NCBI GenBank assembly: GCA_964588665.1
Contig: CAZPQQ010000013.1
Span: 1 to 57,367, forward strand
Direction of reading: 5' to 3'
DNA: 57,367 bases
Origin: UBA2160 sp964588665
GTDB lineage: Bacteria > Chloroflexota > Dehalococcoidia > Lucifugimonadales > UBA1123
Under the pieces are notes generated by a model that was not told the origin of the DNA, ran no database searches, and saw only the letters and a program-made list of their open reading frames with translations. The translations under genes and the position numbers were made by a program. Positions 40,761 to 53,001 of the stretch are shown here, piece by piece. Within the stretch, counting starts at the first letter, position 1, and each line of letters starts with the position of its first letter.

Positions 40761-43004
40761 ATGGCTCTTACACGACGACAGTTTTTGACCCTGACAGGCG
40801 GCTCCGCGGCCGCCGCGATACTGTTCCAGGCCTGTGGCGTGCCTCAGAGGGAACTGATTGTTCAGTCCCCCCTGGAGATGCCAGAAGACCTGGTGACAGG
40901 GCTCGACAACTGGTACGCCACATTGTGTCGCCAGTGCGCGACCAGCGAGGGCATTGTCGTTCGCGTCATGGAAGGCAGGGCGAAGAAGGTCGAAGGGAAC
41001 ATCGACTACCCTGTGAACCAAGGTAAGCACAGCGTCCGGTGTGAAGCGGGCCTTCAGGCACTCTACCATCCAGACCGAATCGCCGGTCCGTTGGTTCGCG
41101 CAGGCGCCAGGGGTTCTGGCCAATTCGAGGAGATCACCTGGTCCGACGCTCTGGCAAGGCTGACAGGAATTCTTCGGCTAAACCAAGCGAACCCCCGTTC
41201 CACGGCCCTCGTGACGAACCCTGTCGGCGGCCACCTGGGTATGGTCGTCGAACGATTCGCCGACCGCTACGGCGCGAAATTCATGCCCTATGAGCCCGTC
41301 GAACGCACCAACCTCAAGAAAGCCATCAAGCAGGTCTTCGGCCAAGACCGGATGCCCGACTTCGATATCGAACGATCGAACTACGTTCTGTCCTTCGGCG
41401 CCGACTTCCTGAACACTTGGGTCTCCCCAGTGCGCTACAGCCGAGGCTATGGCGAGTTCCGACAGGGCGACCGCGAGCGAGGCAAACTGACGCATGTCGA
41501 CTCGCGATTCTCGATGACCGGCGCCAATGCCGACAACTGGCTGTACGTTAAACCCGGCATGGAGGGCATACTCGCTCTCAGCATCGCCCACGTTCTGATC
41601 GAAGACGGGCTCGCCGATGCGGCGGCTGCCGAAGCACTGACAGGCGGCGGCAGCCTTGAGGATTTCGCCCCCGAAGCGATAACGGCCAAGGTGGGCGTAG
41701 GCGCTGGAAAGATACGCGAAATCGCCCACGATTTCGGCACGCACGGCCCTGCGCTGGCGCTGGGCGGAGGCTCCGCCGCGGCCCATACCAACGGGCTGTT
41801 CAATCTTGTTGCAATATACTCCCTCAACTACCTGGTCGGCAGCGTCGGACAGGAAGGCGGAGTAATCTTCAATCCAGCCTCACCGCTGGACGACATCCCC
41901 GGCACACCGGCGGTGGCCCCATTCGATCAGTGGTCAGACCTCGTGACCGACATGAGCGAAGGCAAGATCAGCACATTGATCGTCCGAGGAGCGGATCCGT
42001 ATTACGGACTGCCGGGAGCGCTGCAATTTAGGCCAGTCTCCTTTGTCGTGCCCAACATCGTCAGCTTCTCCAATTTCATGGACGACACCACGGCCATGGC
42101 GGATCTGATTCTGCCCGAGCACAGCTATCTGGAAGATTGGGGCACTGACTCCCCCGACCCCGGGCCCGGCTATGAGCTCGTTGGGTTCCAGCAGCCGGTT
42201 GTGAGGCCGTTCTTTGAGAATCGTGGATCCGAACTTGGCACCCGCGGCTTTGCCGACGCACTTCTGGCGGTGGCGCAGGGCTTAGGCTTGGACATGGGCC
42301 TGCCGGGAGCGACATACAAAGAGATACTGCAGGACGGAGCTCGCAAGCTCTTTGACCTGAACAGAGGCTCTGTTCAAGCCAGCGATTTCCCGTCCTTCTG
42401 GAACGGCGTGCTACAGCGCGGCGGCTGGTGGGACACAACCGCTGGATCGATCGACGCGGCGCCCGCCCCCACGAGGTTGCCCGAAGCCGTTGACCCTTCA
42501 TTCGGCGGCTCGTCCGAATTCCACCTGGTTCCTTTCTCGTCCACGGGCATTTCCGAGGGGCAAGGTGCCCATCTGCCGTGGTTGCAGGCTACTCCCGATC
42601 CCGTGACCACCGCGACGTGGCGCACCTGGGTCGAAATCAACCTGAAAGTCGCCGAAGAGATGGACCTGCGCGAAGGCGACCTTGTCAAGATCACCTCCAC
42701 TCGCGGATCGATCGAAGCGATCGCTTATCCGCATCCTGGAGTCGCTCCCGACGTGGTAGCCATACCCATGGGGCAAGGCCACCACGCCTCAGGGCGGTAT
42801 GCGGAAGGTCGTGGCGCCAACGTGATGGAGATTCTGGAACCGATCACCGACGAGACGACAGGCGCATTGGCCTGGGCCGCGACTAGAGTCGATATCGAAA
42901 AACTGGACAAATGGGTCCGGCTGCCCAAATTTGAGAACGCCGTTCCGGAGCGCCCTGAAGACGAAGAAGGGCACGTATTGCAGATAACGCGGAATGACAG
43001 CTAG
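40761..43004 (+). CDS. actB: alternative complex III, molybdopterin-oxidoreductase-like subunit
   Basis: A 747-residue protein with a Tat-type signal (LTRRQFLTLTGG) and a lipobox-like AACG near residue 25. The body follows molybdopterin oxidoreductases (WYATLCRQCATSEG, GKHSVRCEAG, WSDALARL, DLILPEHSYLEDWG, IPMGQGHHASGRYAEG). One Cys of the usual N-terminal cluster set is absent. In ACIII this domain is known to lack the Mo cofactor. Here ActB is split: the Fe-S half is a separate gene 54 bases downstream. It is exported folded and sits on the outer membrane face with ActA. Confidence 0.88.
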   Translation: MALTRRQFLTLTGGSAAAAILFQACGVPQRELIVQSPLEMPEDLVTGLDNWYATLCRQCATSEGIVVRVMEGRAKKVEGNIDYPVNQGKHSVRCEAGLQALYHPDRIAGPLVRAGARGSGQFEEITWSDALARLTGILRLNQANPRSTALVTNPVGGHLGMVVERFADRYGAKFMPYEPVERTNLKKAIKQVFGQDRMPDFDIERSNYVLSFGADFLNTWVSPVRYSRGYGEFRQGDRERGKLTHVDSRFSMTGANADNWLYVKPGMEGILALSIAHVLIEDGLADAAAAEALTGGGSLEDFAPEAITAKVGVGAGKIREIAHDFGTHGPALALGGGSAAAHTNGLFNLVAIYSLNYLVGSVGQEGGVIFNPASPLDDIPGTPAVAPFDQWSDLVTDMSEGKISTLIVRGADPYYGLPGALQFRPVSFVVPNIVSFSNFMDDTTAMADLILPEHSYLEDWGTDSPDPGPGYELVGFQQPVVRPFFENRGSELGTRGFADALLAVAQGLGLDMGLPGATYKEILQDGARKLFDLNRGSVQASDFPSFWNGVLQRGGWWDTTAGSIDAAPAPTRLPEAVDPSFGGSSEFHLVPFSSTGISEGQGAHLPWLQATPDPVTTATWRTWVEINLKVAEEMDLREGDLVKITSTRGSIEAIAYPHPGVAPDVVAIPMGQGHHASGRYAEGRGANVMEILEPITDETTGALAWAATRVDIEKLDKWVRLPKFENAVPERPEDEEGHVLQITRNDS

Positions 43005-43058
43005 CAGAATGGCATTTCGTTTGGCCGCCAAAACTTCGGCCAGTAGGAGCACAGGCAC

Positions 43059-43853
43059 ATGGCAGTAAGCTGGGGAATGATCGTAGACCTGGACAAATGT
43101 ACGGGCTGTCAAGCCTGCGTAGTTGCATGCCAGGCCGAGAACAACATCCCCATCAACGACGAAGACAGCTTCAAATCGCGCAGGGCGATCGAGTGGATGC
43201 GGATCGAACGGTATTGGGAAGGCGAATTCCCGGACGTCAAAGCCAGGTTCATGCCGGTCTTCTGCATGCATTGCGCGGACGCGCCATGCGAGCCTGTCTG
43301 TCCGGTATACGCCACGTACCACAACAACGAAGGGCTCAACGTCCAGGTGTACAACCGTTGCATTGGAACTCGATTCTGCGCGAACGGCTGCCCGTACCAC
43401 GCCAGGTACTTCAACTTCTGGGAACCCGAGTGGCCCGAGAGTCTGAAAAACCAGCTCAACCCGGACGTCACTGTTCGAAGCCGCGGGATCATGGAGAAAT
43501 GCACGTTCTGCGTGCAACGCATCCGCCGAACCGGACGAAAGGCGGCCCAAGGCAATACCACGGTTGCCGACGAAGCGCTGGCTCGATCCCTGAATCCTGC
43601 CTGCGTCAACTCATGTCCGACCCAGGCGCTGGAATACGGCGATGTGGTGGACGTGCTCAGGGCCGTGAAGGAAAAAGACCGGCTGCCCAGAGAGCCGATC
43701 AGCAAACTCGGCGAGAAAATGAAGAAAGAACTGCCGGAACCCGGCGCCGAAGAAGGCCGAGGGTACTTCATGCTTGAAGAGCTTGGAGTCCATCCGTCGG
43801 TGGTTTACCTGCGAAAAGTAGACGAACATGTCAAGGAAGAAGTGCATGGCTAA
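43059..43853 (+). CDS. alternative complex III iron-sulfur subunit (C-terminal ActB equivalent)
   Basis: A 264-residue ferredoxin-like protein after TAGGAG. Cys groups: CTGCQACVVAC, CMHCADAPCEPVC, CIGTRFCANGC, CTFC and CVNSC, 15 Cys in all. Fifteen fits three 4Fe-4S clusters and one 3Fe-4S cluster, the set known for ACIII. It has no signal of its own and is probably exported with the Tat-bearing partner. It overlaps the next gene by eight bases, suggesting coupled translation. Confidence 0.9.
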   Translation: MAVSWGMIVDLDKCTGCQACVVACQAENNIPINDEDSFKSRRAIEWMRIERYWEGEFPDVKARFMPVFCMHCADAPCEPVCPVYATYHNNEGLNVQVYNRCIGTRFCANGCPYHARYFNFWEPEWPESLKNQLNPDVTVRSRGIMEKCTFCVQRIRRTGRKAAQGNTTVADEALARSLNPACVNSCPTQALEYGDVVDVLRAVKEKDRLPREPISKLGEKMKKELPEPGAEEGRGYFMLEELGVHPSVVYLRKVDEHVKEEVHG

Positions 43854-45270
43854 CGGCGCCGTGGCTGAAAACGGCCACTCCAACGGCCATGCCGGCATGG
43901 CTACACACCAGGCGATGAGCAAAGAACTGGTGGACAAGCACCATCGGAACAGCGACACGTTCTGGCGGGTAGCCTCGGTATTCGGCATCCTGTTGATTCT
44001 CGGGATCGTCGGGTTCGTGATGCGGCTGTCTAGCGGGGTTGGCGACAGGGCTGTGTGGGGATACTACGCGGCGGTGTTCGCGTTCATCTTGACGACCGCG
44101 CAGGCTGCGCCGATGGTCGCCATCGCACCCAGACTCGCCAAAGCTCACTGGCGGCGCCCGATCTCACGCGTCGCCGAACTGTGGAGCGCGGTCGGGTTGT
44201 TCAACCTGTTGCTGTTCATCCCCATGCTCTGGATATTGCCCCCGTTGAGCGACGGTCGGAGATCGCTCTGGTTCTACGAGGCGGGTAAAGTTCCGAACTA
44301 CTCCCCTCACATCTGGGCTTCGGCCGCCATGCTGGCCTTGGTGGTCATCGGCGTGATGCTGCTATGGTTGTCGGCGCTGCCTGACTTCGCCGCTGTTCGA
44401 GACAATGCCCCGGACGGTTGGAAAAAGCGCTGGGCCGGTAAAATGGCCCGTGGATGGATGGGTACGTCGGCCCAGTGGAACATGCAGTACCATCGCATGG
44501 GCATCCTCGGCGCGTTCTACTTCATGATGTTGGTGTTCGTGCACTTCCTGGTCAGCGTCGATTTCCTGATGACGCTGGTCCCTGGCTGGATCGACGCACT
44601 CTTCCCGATCACACATGCCGCAAACGCACTTCAAGCCGCGTGCGCCACACTGGTCCTGACCATCTGGTGTTTGCGAAAGTTCGGCGGATACGAAGACTAC
44701 ATCGGCAAAGACCAGATATGGGGTCTTGGCAAGCTGATGTTCGCATTGTCGTTGCTTTGGTTCTGGTTCTGGTTCTCCAGCTTCAACGTCATGTGGTATG
44801 GGAAGAAGCCAAACGAGCAGGCCGTGATCAACCTGATGATGACCGGTCCGTACTTGACCGTATTCATGGCGGTGTTCGTTTTGAACTTCCTGATTCCGCT
44901 GTGGACGATGATCTGGAACCCGTTGCGTCGAAGCACCTGGGGCCCGGCCATAATCTCGATCTCAGTGCTGGCAGGCACGTTCCTAGATCGCGTGCGCCTG
45001 TACGTCGCCGCTTATTCAGTGCCTGGCATCGGTAATTCCAGCATCGACAAGCACGCGCTCGAGCTTGAACACATACCGGAAGCCGTAAGACCGGAGCTCG
45101 CCGACATATTCATCATGGTCGGCGCGGTTGGCGGGATGATCTTCATCTTCCTCATGGCGACCAGATTGGTGCCGGTCATGAACTTCTGGGAGCAGAAAGA
45201 ACTGCTGTTGTACAAATTACACAAACCCTTCCACCGGACCGAAGTCATGGTGTTGGGCAAGCCCGAATGA
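43846..45270 (+). CDS. actC: alternative complex III quinol-binding membrane subunit, NrfD/PsrC family
   Basis: A 474-residue NrfD-family protein. ATG 43846 is chosen for the AGGAAG seven bases upstream and the overlap with the Fe-S gene; an ATG at 43828 is in frame but inside that gene. The N-terminus is His/Asn-rich and cytoplasmic, followed by about ten membrane helices (FGILLILGIVGFVMRL first), with the aromatic HMLWILPP-like and FHRTEVMVLG ends typical of ActC. It binds quinol and passes electrons to the Fe-S subunit. Confidence 0.9.
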   Translation: MANGAVAENGHSNGHAGMATHQAMSKELVDKHHRNSDTFWRVASVFGILLILGIVGFVMRLSSGVGDRAVWGYYAAVFAFILTTAQAAPMVAIAPRLAKAHWRRPISRVAELWSAVGLFNLLLFIPMLWILPPLSDGRRSLWFYEAGKVPNYSPHIWASAAMLALVVIGVMLLWLSALPDFAAVRDNAPDGWKKRWAGKMARGWMGTSAQWNMQYHRMGILGAFYFMMLVFVHFLVSVDFLMTLVPGWIDALFPITHAANALQAACATLVLTIWCLRKFGGYEDYIGKDQIWGLGKLMFALSLLWFWFWFSSFNVMWYGKKPNEQAVINLMMTGPYLTVFMAVFVLNFLIPLWTMIWNPLRRSTWGPAIISISVLAGTFLDRVRLYVAAYSVPGIGNSSIDKHALELEHIPEAVRPELADIFIMVGAVGGMIFIFLMATRLVPVMNFWEQKELLLYKLHKPFHRTEVMVLGKPE

Positions 45271-45360
45271 TCGTCTCGCCCAAACGACCTTAACCAAGGC
45301 CGGACGGGCGCCGGAAGACAGACGGGCTATCGGAAATAGGGACCTGAAGAGAAAGCCAAA

Positions 45361-46734
45361 ATGCAGCAATTCATCCGGAGAACCGACAAAGAGATCAACG
45401 AGGAGCTCCTCGCTGGCGTGCTACACACGCCCAAATGGTGGCTTCCCGCGGTCATATTTCTGACAATCGTTGTCTTCGCGGGTCTCGGTTCCTTCGGGTA
45501 CATGATGAACAAGGGTCTTGGCGTCACGGGGCTGAACAGGCCGGTGATGTGGGGATTCTTCCTCGTCAACTTCGTGTTCTGGATCGGCATCAGCCACGCT
45601 GGGATCATGATCTCCGCCATCCTCAGACTCACCCAGGCCGAATGGCGCCGGCCCGTGACTCGCGCAGCCGAGGTGATGACAGTATTCTCGCTGATGGCCG
45701 CCCTCCACACGCCGCTGGTGCACGTGGGCCGGCCCTGGCGTGAGTTGTGGGTGTTCCCTTACGACTTCGCTCGGGGAGTTTGGCCCAACGTCCGCTCTCC
45801 GTTCGTCTGGGACCCGAGCGCGGTGGGCACGTACCTAATCGGCAGTTCGTTGTTCGTATTCGTAGCCTTGCTTCCGGACATGGCCGTCCTCCGCGACAGG
45901 GTCAAAGGCAAGATTATGAAGAAGGTCTATGCTGTGATGTGTCTTGGATGGAGGGGCACGCCGCGGCAGTGGAAGCTCCAGGCTCTGGCCGGAATACTGC
46001 TGTCGGCCCTGGTGCTGCCGGTGTTCGTATCCGTTCACTCCATTGTGTCATGGGACTTCGCCGTCGTTATCGGCGTAGAGGGATGGCACTCGACGATTTT
46101 CGCACCCTACTTCATCATCGGCGCGATTCACTCCGGAGTCTCGGCGGTCGCCATGCTGATGGCTCTGGCCGTTTGGCTCTGGGGTTACGACAAGTACCTG
46201 CGACCTGACCATTTCGACGCGATCGCCAGATTGCTCATCGTTGTGGCAGTCACATGGTTCTTCTTCTTCTTCCTGGAATGGGTGTTCGCCCTCTACACGC
46301 TGGAGGGCCCAGAGATCAAACTTCGGGAAACGCAGATCACCGAGTGGCCTTATGCGCCGCTGTTCATAGTGTTCCTGTTTGCGGCCTTCATAATTCCAGT
46401 GCCGATGTGGCTGTTCAAGAGAGTCAGGCGCAGCATGAAGCTGATGTTCTTCACGACGGTCCTGGTCAACATCGGAATGTGGCTGGAACGCTTCCTGATC
46501 ATCATCCCCGGAATGATACGTCGCCAGCCAATGTCGTTCGACTGGGGGTCGTACAGCCCAAGCATCGTTGAGATATTGATTGTTGCGGAGACCTTCGCAT
46601 TCGTCGCACTTGGGATGCTGCTGTTCTCCAAATTCCTTCCCTTGATACCGCTCTTCGACATCAAGGAGGGCATGGTGCTCAGAGACGAGATCAAAGTCGG
46701 CAGACGGGTCGTCCCGGCAGTAGTTCACGAGTAA
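45361..46734 (+). CDS. alternative complex III second NrfD-family membrane subunit
   Basis: A 457-residue NrfD/PsrC protein with about ten helices and a cytoplasmic N-terminus (MQQFIRRTDKEINEELLAGV). Features include FWIGISHAGIMISAILRL (quinol-site region), RPWRELWVFPY, and a helical bundle with IIIPGMIRR and SPSIVEILI. ACIII contains two NrfD proteins (ActC and ActF); this is the ActF-type one by exclusion, although here it lies directly after ActC rather than last. It lies 90 bases downstream of the ActC gene. Confidence 0.86.
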   Translation: MQQFIRRTDKEINEELLAGVLHTPKWWLPAVIFLTIVVFAGLGSFGYMMNKGLGVTGLNRPVMWGFFLVNFVFWIGISHAGIMISAILRLTQAEWRRPVTRAAEVMTVFSLMAALHTPLVHVGRPWRELWVFPYDFARGVWPNVRSPFVWDPSAVGTYLIGSSLFVFVALLPDMAVLRDRVKGKIMKKVYAVMCLGWRGTPRQWKLQALAGILLSALVLPVFVSVHSIVSWDFAVVIGVEGWHSTIFAPYFIIGAIHSGVSAVAMLMALAVWLWGYDKYLRPDHFDAIARLLIVVAVTWFFFFFLEWVFALYTLEGPEIKLRETQITEWPYAPLFIVFLFAAFIIPVPMWLFKRVRRSMKLMFFTTVLVNIGMWLERFLIIIPGMIRRQPMSFDWGSYSPSIVEILIVAETFAFVALGMLLFSKFLPLIPLFDIKEGMVLRDEIKVGRRVVPAVVHE

Positions 46735-46744
46735 GGAAACCGAC

Positions 46745-47266
46745 ATGATAGCTAAGAAAAGCGTACTTGGCCTCTACACAGACGAAAACACCGCGGCTGA
46801 CGCGTTGGATTCGTTGCGGAGCGCCGGATACACGTCCACCGAGTACGAGATACTTACGGGCATCCCGTACCCAGAAGGCACCTTCGGAGAGGAGGAGCCT
46901 AAGCACACGCTCTATCGATGGCCACTGATGGGTGCCGCGTGCGGCTTTATTATTGGACTCATACTCACATCGGGCACTCAGTTGGCCTACCCTCTCGTGA
47001 CGGGCGGTAAGCCGGTGCTGGCCATACCCGCGATGTCAATCATCATCTACGAAGGAACGATGCTGGGAGCGATCATCTTCACGGTGATCGGAATTATCAT
47101 CGAGTCACGCCTGCCCCGGATTTTCATGGGGGCGTATGATGAGCGCATCACCGAAGGGTACATCGGCGTCACGGTCACAACTTCGGAAGAACGTGTCGGA
47201 AGCGCCGAAGACGTGTTGAGAGCCTCCGGAGCAGAGGACATCAAGCGCGGCTGGGAGCTCAACTGA
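46745..47266 (+). CDS. actD: alternative complex III subunit ActD (DUF3341)
   Basis: A 173-residue protein after AAGGAAA. An N-terminal soluble alpha/beta part (KSVLGLYTDENTAADALDSL) is followed by two membrane helices (about 58-75 and 98-120) and a short C-terminal part (GYIGVTVTTSEERVGSAED). This is the DUF3341/ActD arrangement. Its role in the complex is structural. It follows the second NrfD gene by ten bases and precedes the cytochrome gene by four. Confidence 0.88.
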   Translation: MIAKKSVLGLYTDENTAADALDSLRSAGYTSTEYEILTGIPYPEGTFGEEEPKHTLYRWPLMGAACGFIIGLILTSGTQLAYPLVTGGKPVLAIPAMSIIIYEGTMLGAIIFTVIGIIIESRLPRIFMGAYDERITEGYIGVTVTTSEERVGSAEDVLRASGAEDIKRGWELN

Positions 47267-47270
47267 ACCC

Positions 47271-47918
47271 ATGTTTCTTTCTGACCTGCGCATTGCTTCG
47301 ATGATTAGGCGACCGTTCAATTCAAACGCCAGGTCGTGGCTGCCTGTCGTCATGGGACTTCTGCTCGTCGTCGCTGCCGTCGGCTGTTATGACAGCGCCA
47401 GCGGTGACGCCAGCCTCACCGACGCCATAGAATTCACGCTGCCTGCATTCCCAGAGACCGGTTCGAACGCCGTTCAACTGTTCACTGAGATGCACTATCA
47501 GCCCTCGTATCGCTCCCAAGAAGAACCCAGGCTCCTACCGCCGGAGGGCTCGGTGCCAATCACCGGAGCGGAAATCGTCTACACGTCGCTCGACGACTAC
47601 AACGCCGCTCCCACAAAGGCTGGCGATGCGGTCGCGGGCCAAGGCCTGTACAGCATCAACTGTCTCGTTTGCCACGGCGCGGCGCTTGACGGCAATGGGC
47701 CGATCCTCGCCTACAATTACAGTGGAGTTTTTCCCGCAGATCTGCGAGCAACACCGTCCACCGACAACGAACTCTTCGCCTTCATCTCGGGTGGAGGAAG
47801 CATGGGCCTGTCCATGCGCATGTTGGGACGCGCCTCCTCGTCCCCGATGCCGGAATTCAGGCTTCTGCTCACTGAACAAGAGCGTTGGGACATAGTGGCG
47901 TACCTTAAAGGCCAATGA
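47271..47918 (+). CDS. actE: alternative complex III monoheme cytochrome c lipoprotein
   Basis: A 215-residue protein. A signal peptide ends at the lipobox AVGC (Cys39), so it is lipid-anchored outside. TEMHYQPSYRSQEEPRLLPP is the segment typical of ActE that precedes the heme domain. The single heme motif CLVCH lies near residue 130, and SPMPEFRLLL gives the axial Met. It would relay electrons from ActA to the terminal acceptor. It is last in the operon. GATCAG / CTGATC (47917-47934) and GGCGT / ACGCC pairs just beyond could form weak terminator stems. No oxidase genes follow. Confidence 0.88.
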   Translation: MFLSDLRIASMIRRPFNSNARSWLPVVMGLLLVVAAVGCYDSASGDASLTDAIEFTLPAFPETGSNAVQLFTEMHYQPSYRSQEEPRLLPPEGSVPITGAEIVYTSLDDYNAAPTKAGDAVAGQGLYSINCLVCHGAALDGNGPILAYNYSGVFPADLRATPSTDNELFAFISGGGSMGLSMRMLGRASSSPMPEFRLLLTEQERWDIVAYLKGQ

Positions 47919-47990
47919 TCAGCCAGTCCTGATCCCCCTGGGCGTCAAACGCCGGCAGTCCGCTTCCCGACCGACAAAGCGACCAATGCT

Positions 47991-48113
47991 TAGTGTCGGA
48001 AATTGCCGTTAGATAATCCGTTCGCCCTGAGCCCGTCGAAGGGCCTGCGACGGGTGGTTCGACAGGCTCACCACCAACGGCATGGTTGATACCGATTATC
48101 GCGAGCAAGTACT
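47991..48113. repeat. TTCGACAGGCTCA-type palindromic element, second long copy
   Basis: Reads TAGTGTCGGAAATTGCCGTT, then ATAATCCGTTCGCCCTGAG, CCTGTCGAA-type segments and GGTTCGACAGGCTCACCACC, ending GCGAGCAAGTACT. It is the reverse complement of 12880-13027 with about 25 bases fewer. It occupies the 322-base gap 47919-48240, which holds no gene. Confidence 0.75.
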
Positions 48114-48240
48114 GGCTCGATTGGACGCCGTTGCGTCGTCGGGCGCCTCTGTCTGAAAACCGCTCAACGTTGCGAGACTGAACCCGCAACCTCCATGCGC
48201 TCGGACTCTGTTGAGTTCGTAGAATCGGAGATGGGTTAGC

Positions 48241-48996
48241 ATGTCCGGTCTTCCCGCCGACCGAAGCATCGCCTTTGATGCAATCGAGAACTTCCGCGAC
48301 CTGGGAGGTCTCCGCGCACGCGAAGGCAGCGTCATTCGCCGAGGGCAAATTTTCCGAAGCGGCGACCCACGGCTCATGACCGAACCCGACTATACCAAAC
48401 TCACCGACGATCTGGGCGTCCGGACCATCCTCGACCTCCGACGACCCGACGAACTCGAAGACGTTGGAATCAGCCCGCTCATAAAACCGCCGGTTCGGCA
48501 CGTCCACATTCGACTGGTGCAGGGACAAAACCTGGAGTCGGTTGTCCGGGAGGCGCAATCCGTTGGCAACGTGGGAGAGATGTACCAGCAAAGCCTGGAG
48601 GATGTCGCGTTCGGCCGGAGTCTGACTTCCGCGCTGGAGCTGCTGTCCCATCAGGAAAACCGTCCGGCGCTGTTTCACTGCTCTCTGGGCAAAGACCGCG
48701 CGGGCGTGCTGGCGGCGTCACTCCTGGCCGTCCTGGGCGTCACGGACGACGACATCGCGATCGACTACGCGTTGAGTGCGGAATCGGCGCCAAGACGCAC
48801 GGAGCGTCGGGGGAAGAACGAGCCTGTGGACTCGAAACCCTTGTGGCCGGATTGGGTCTACGAAGCCCCGCCCGAGTCGATGCTGCACGTGCTTGCGTTC
48901 GTGCGCCGCGAGTTCGGCTCGATGGACGGCTATCTGCAGTCCCACGGCGGAGATGCAACGTTGCCTGACCGCCTGCGCGCTGCGCTGCTGGATTAG
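48241..48996 (+). CDS. tyrosine-protein phosphatase (Y_phosphatase3 family)
   Basis: A 251-residue protein after GGAGATGGG. The N-terminal pattern NFRDLGGLRAREGSVIRRGQ and IFRSGDP is typical of bacterial MptpB/lipid-phosphatase-like enzymes. The P-loop HCSLGKDRAG gives catalytic Cys147 and Arg153, and the KDRAG ending with Asp/Lys is the mark of this triple-specificity group (phosphotyrosine, phosphoserine, phosphoinositide). General acid candidates lie upstream. Cytosolic; monocistronic. Confidence 0.92.
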   Translation: MSGLPADRSIAFDAIENFRDLGGLRAREGSVIRRGQIFRSGDPRLMTEPDYTKLTDDLGVRTILDLRRPDELEDVGISPLIKPPVRHVHIRLVQGQNLESVVREAQSVGNVGEMYQQSLEDVAFGRSLTSALELLSHQENRPALFHCSLGKDRAGVLAASLLAVLGVTDDDIAIDYALSAESAPRRTERRGKNEPVDSKPLWPDWVYEAPPESMLHVLAFVRREFGSMDGYLQSHGGDATLPDRLRAALLD

Positions 48997-49050
48997 GCCG
49001 GAATAGTGCATGCTCGAGTCGACGTTAGGTCGAGTGAACACGATCCTCAG

Positions 49051-49080
49051 CCCGTTCGTCCTGAGCCTGTCGAAGGACCC
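49051..49080. repeat. short TTCGACAGGCTCA repeat
   Basis: CCCGTTCGTCCTGAGCCTGT followed by CGAAGGACCC, a half-element of the 12880 family, between convergent phosphatase and metH genes. Confidence 0.6.
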
Positions 49081-49127
49081 CGGAGGGCCAAGTTTCGCGA
49101 CCAGATCGACGAAACCGAACCTTCTGG

Positions 49128-52859
<3,732 letters not shown>

Positions 52860-52891
52860 CTTGGCTCCCGACGTCGTTGGGTTTAACGATA

Positions 52892-52921
52892 ATTGTACTG
52901 CAAGCAGCGTCGGAACCCCAA
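52892..52921 (-). promoter_or_regulatory. possible metH promoter
   Basis: On the minus strand TTGGGG (52921-52916), 18 bases, then TACAAT (52897-52892). The -10 is good (five of six), the -35 weak. Confidence 0.3.
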
Positions 52922-52934
52922 TAATGCTTTTGTC

Positions 52935-52963
52935 TTGACAATGGGCAGTTTTGCGCCTAGCGT
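52935..52963 (+). promoter_or_regulatory. predicted promoter of the gamma-glutamyltransferase gene
   Basis: Perfect TTGACA (52935-52940), 17 bases, then TAGCGT (52958-52963). Start would be near 52970, 32 bases before ATG 53002. Confidence 0.45.
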
Positions 52964-53001
52964 TAGCCCCGCGTCAGAAGAGCGAACCAGGAGGCGTCCC
53001 G

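Noticed and set aside
52860..53001. A cobalamin or SAM riboswitch in front of metH
   Set aside because: The gap is only 142 bases, shared by two divergent promoters, and contains none of the conserved B12-box or SAM-I core elements.
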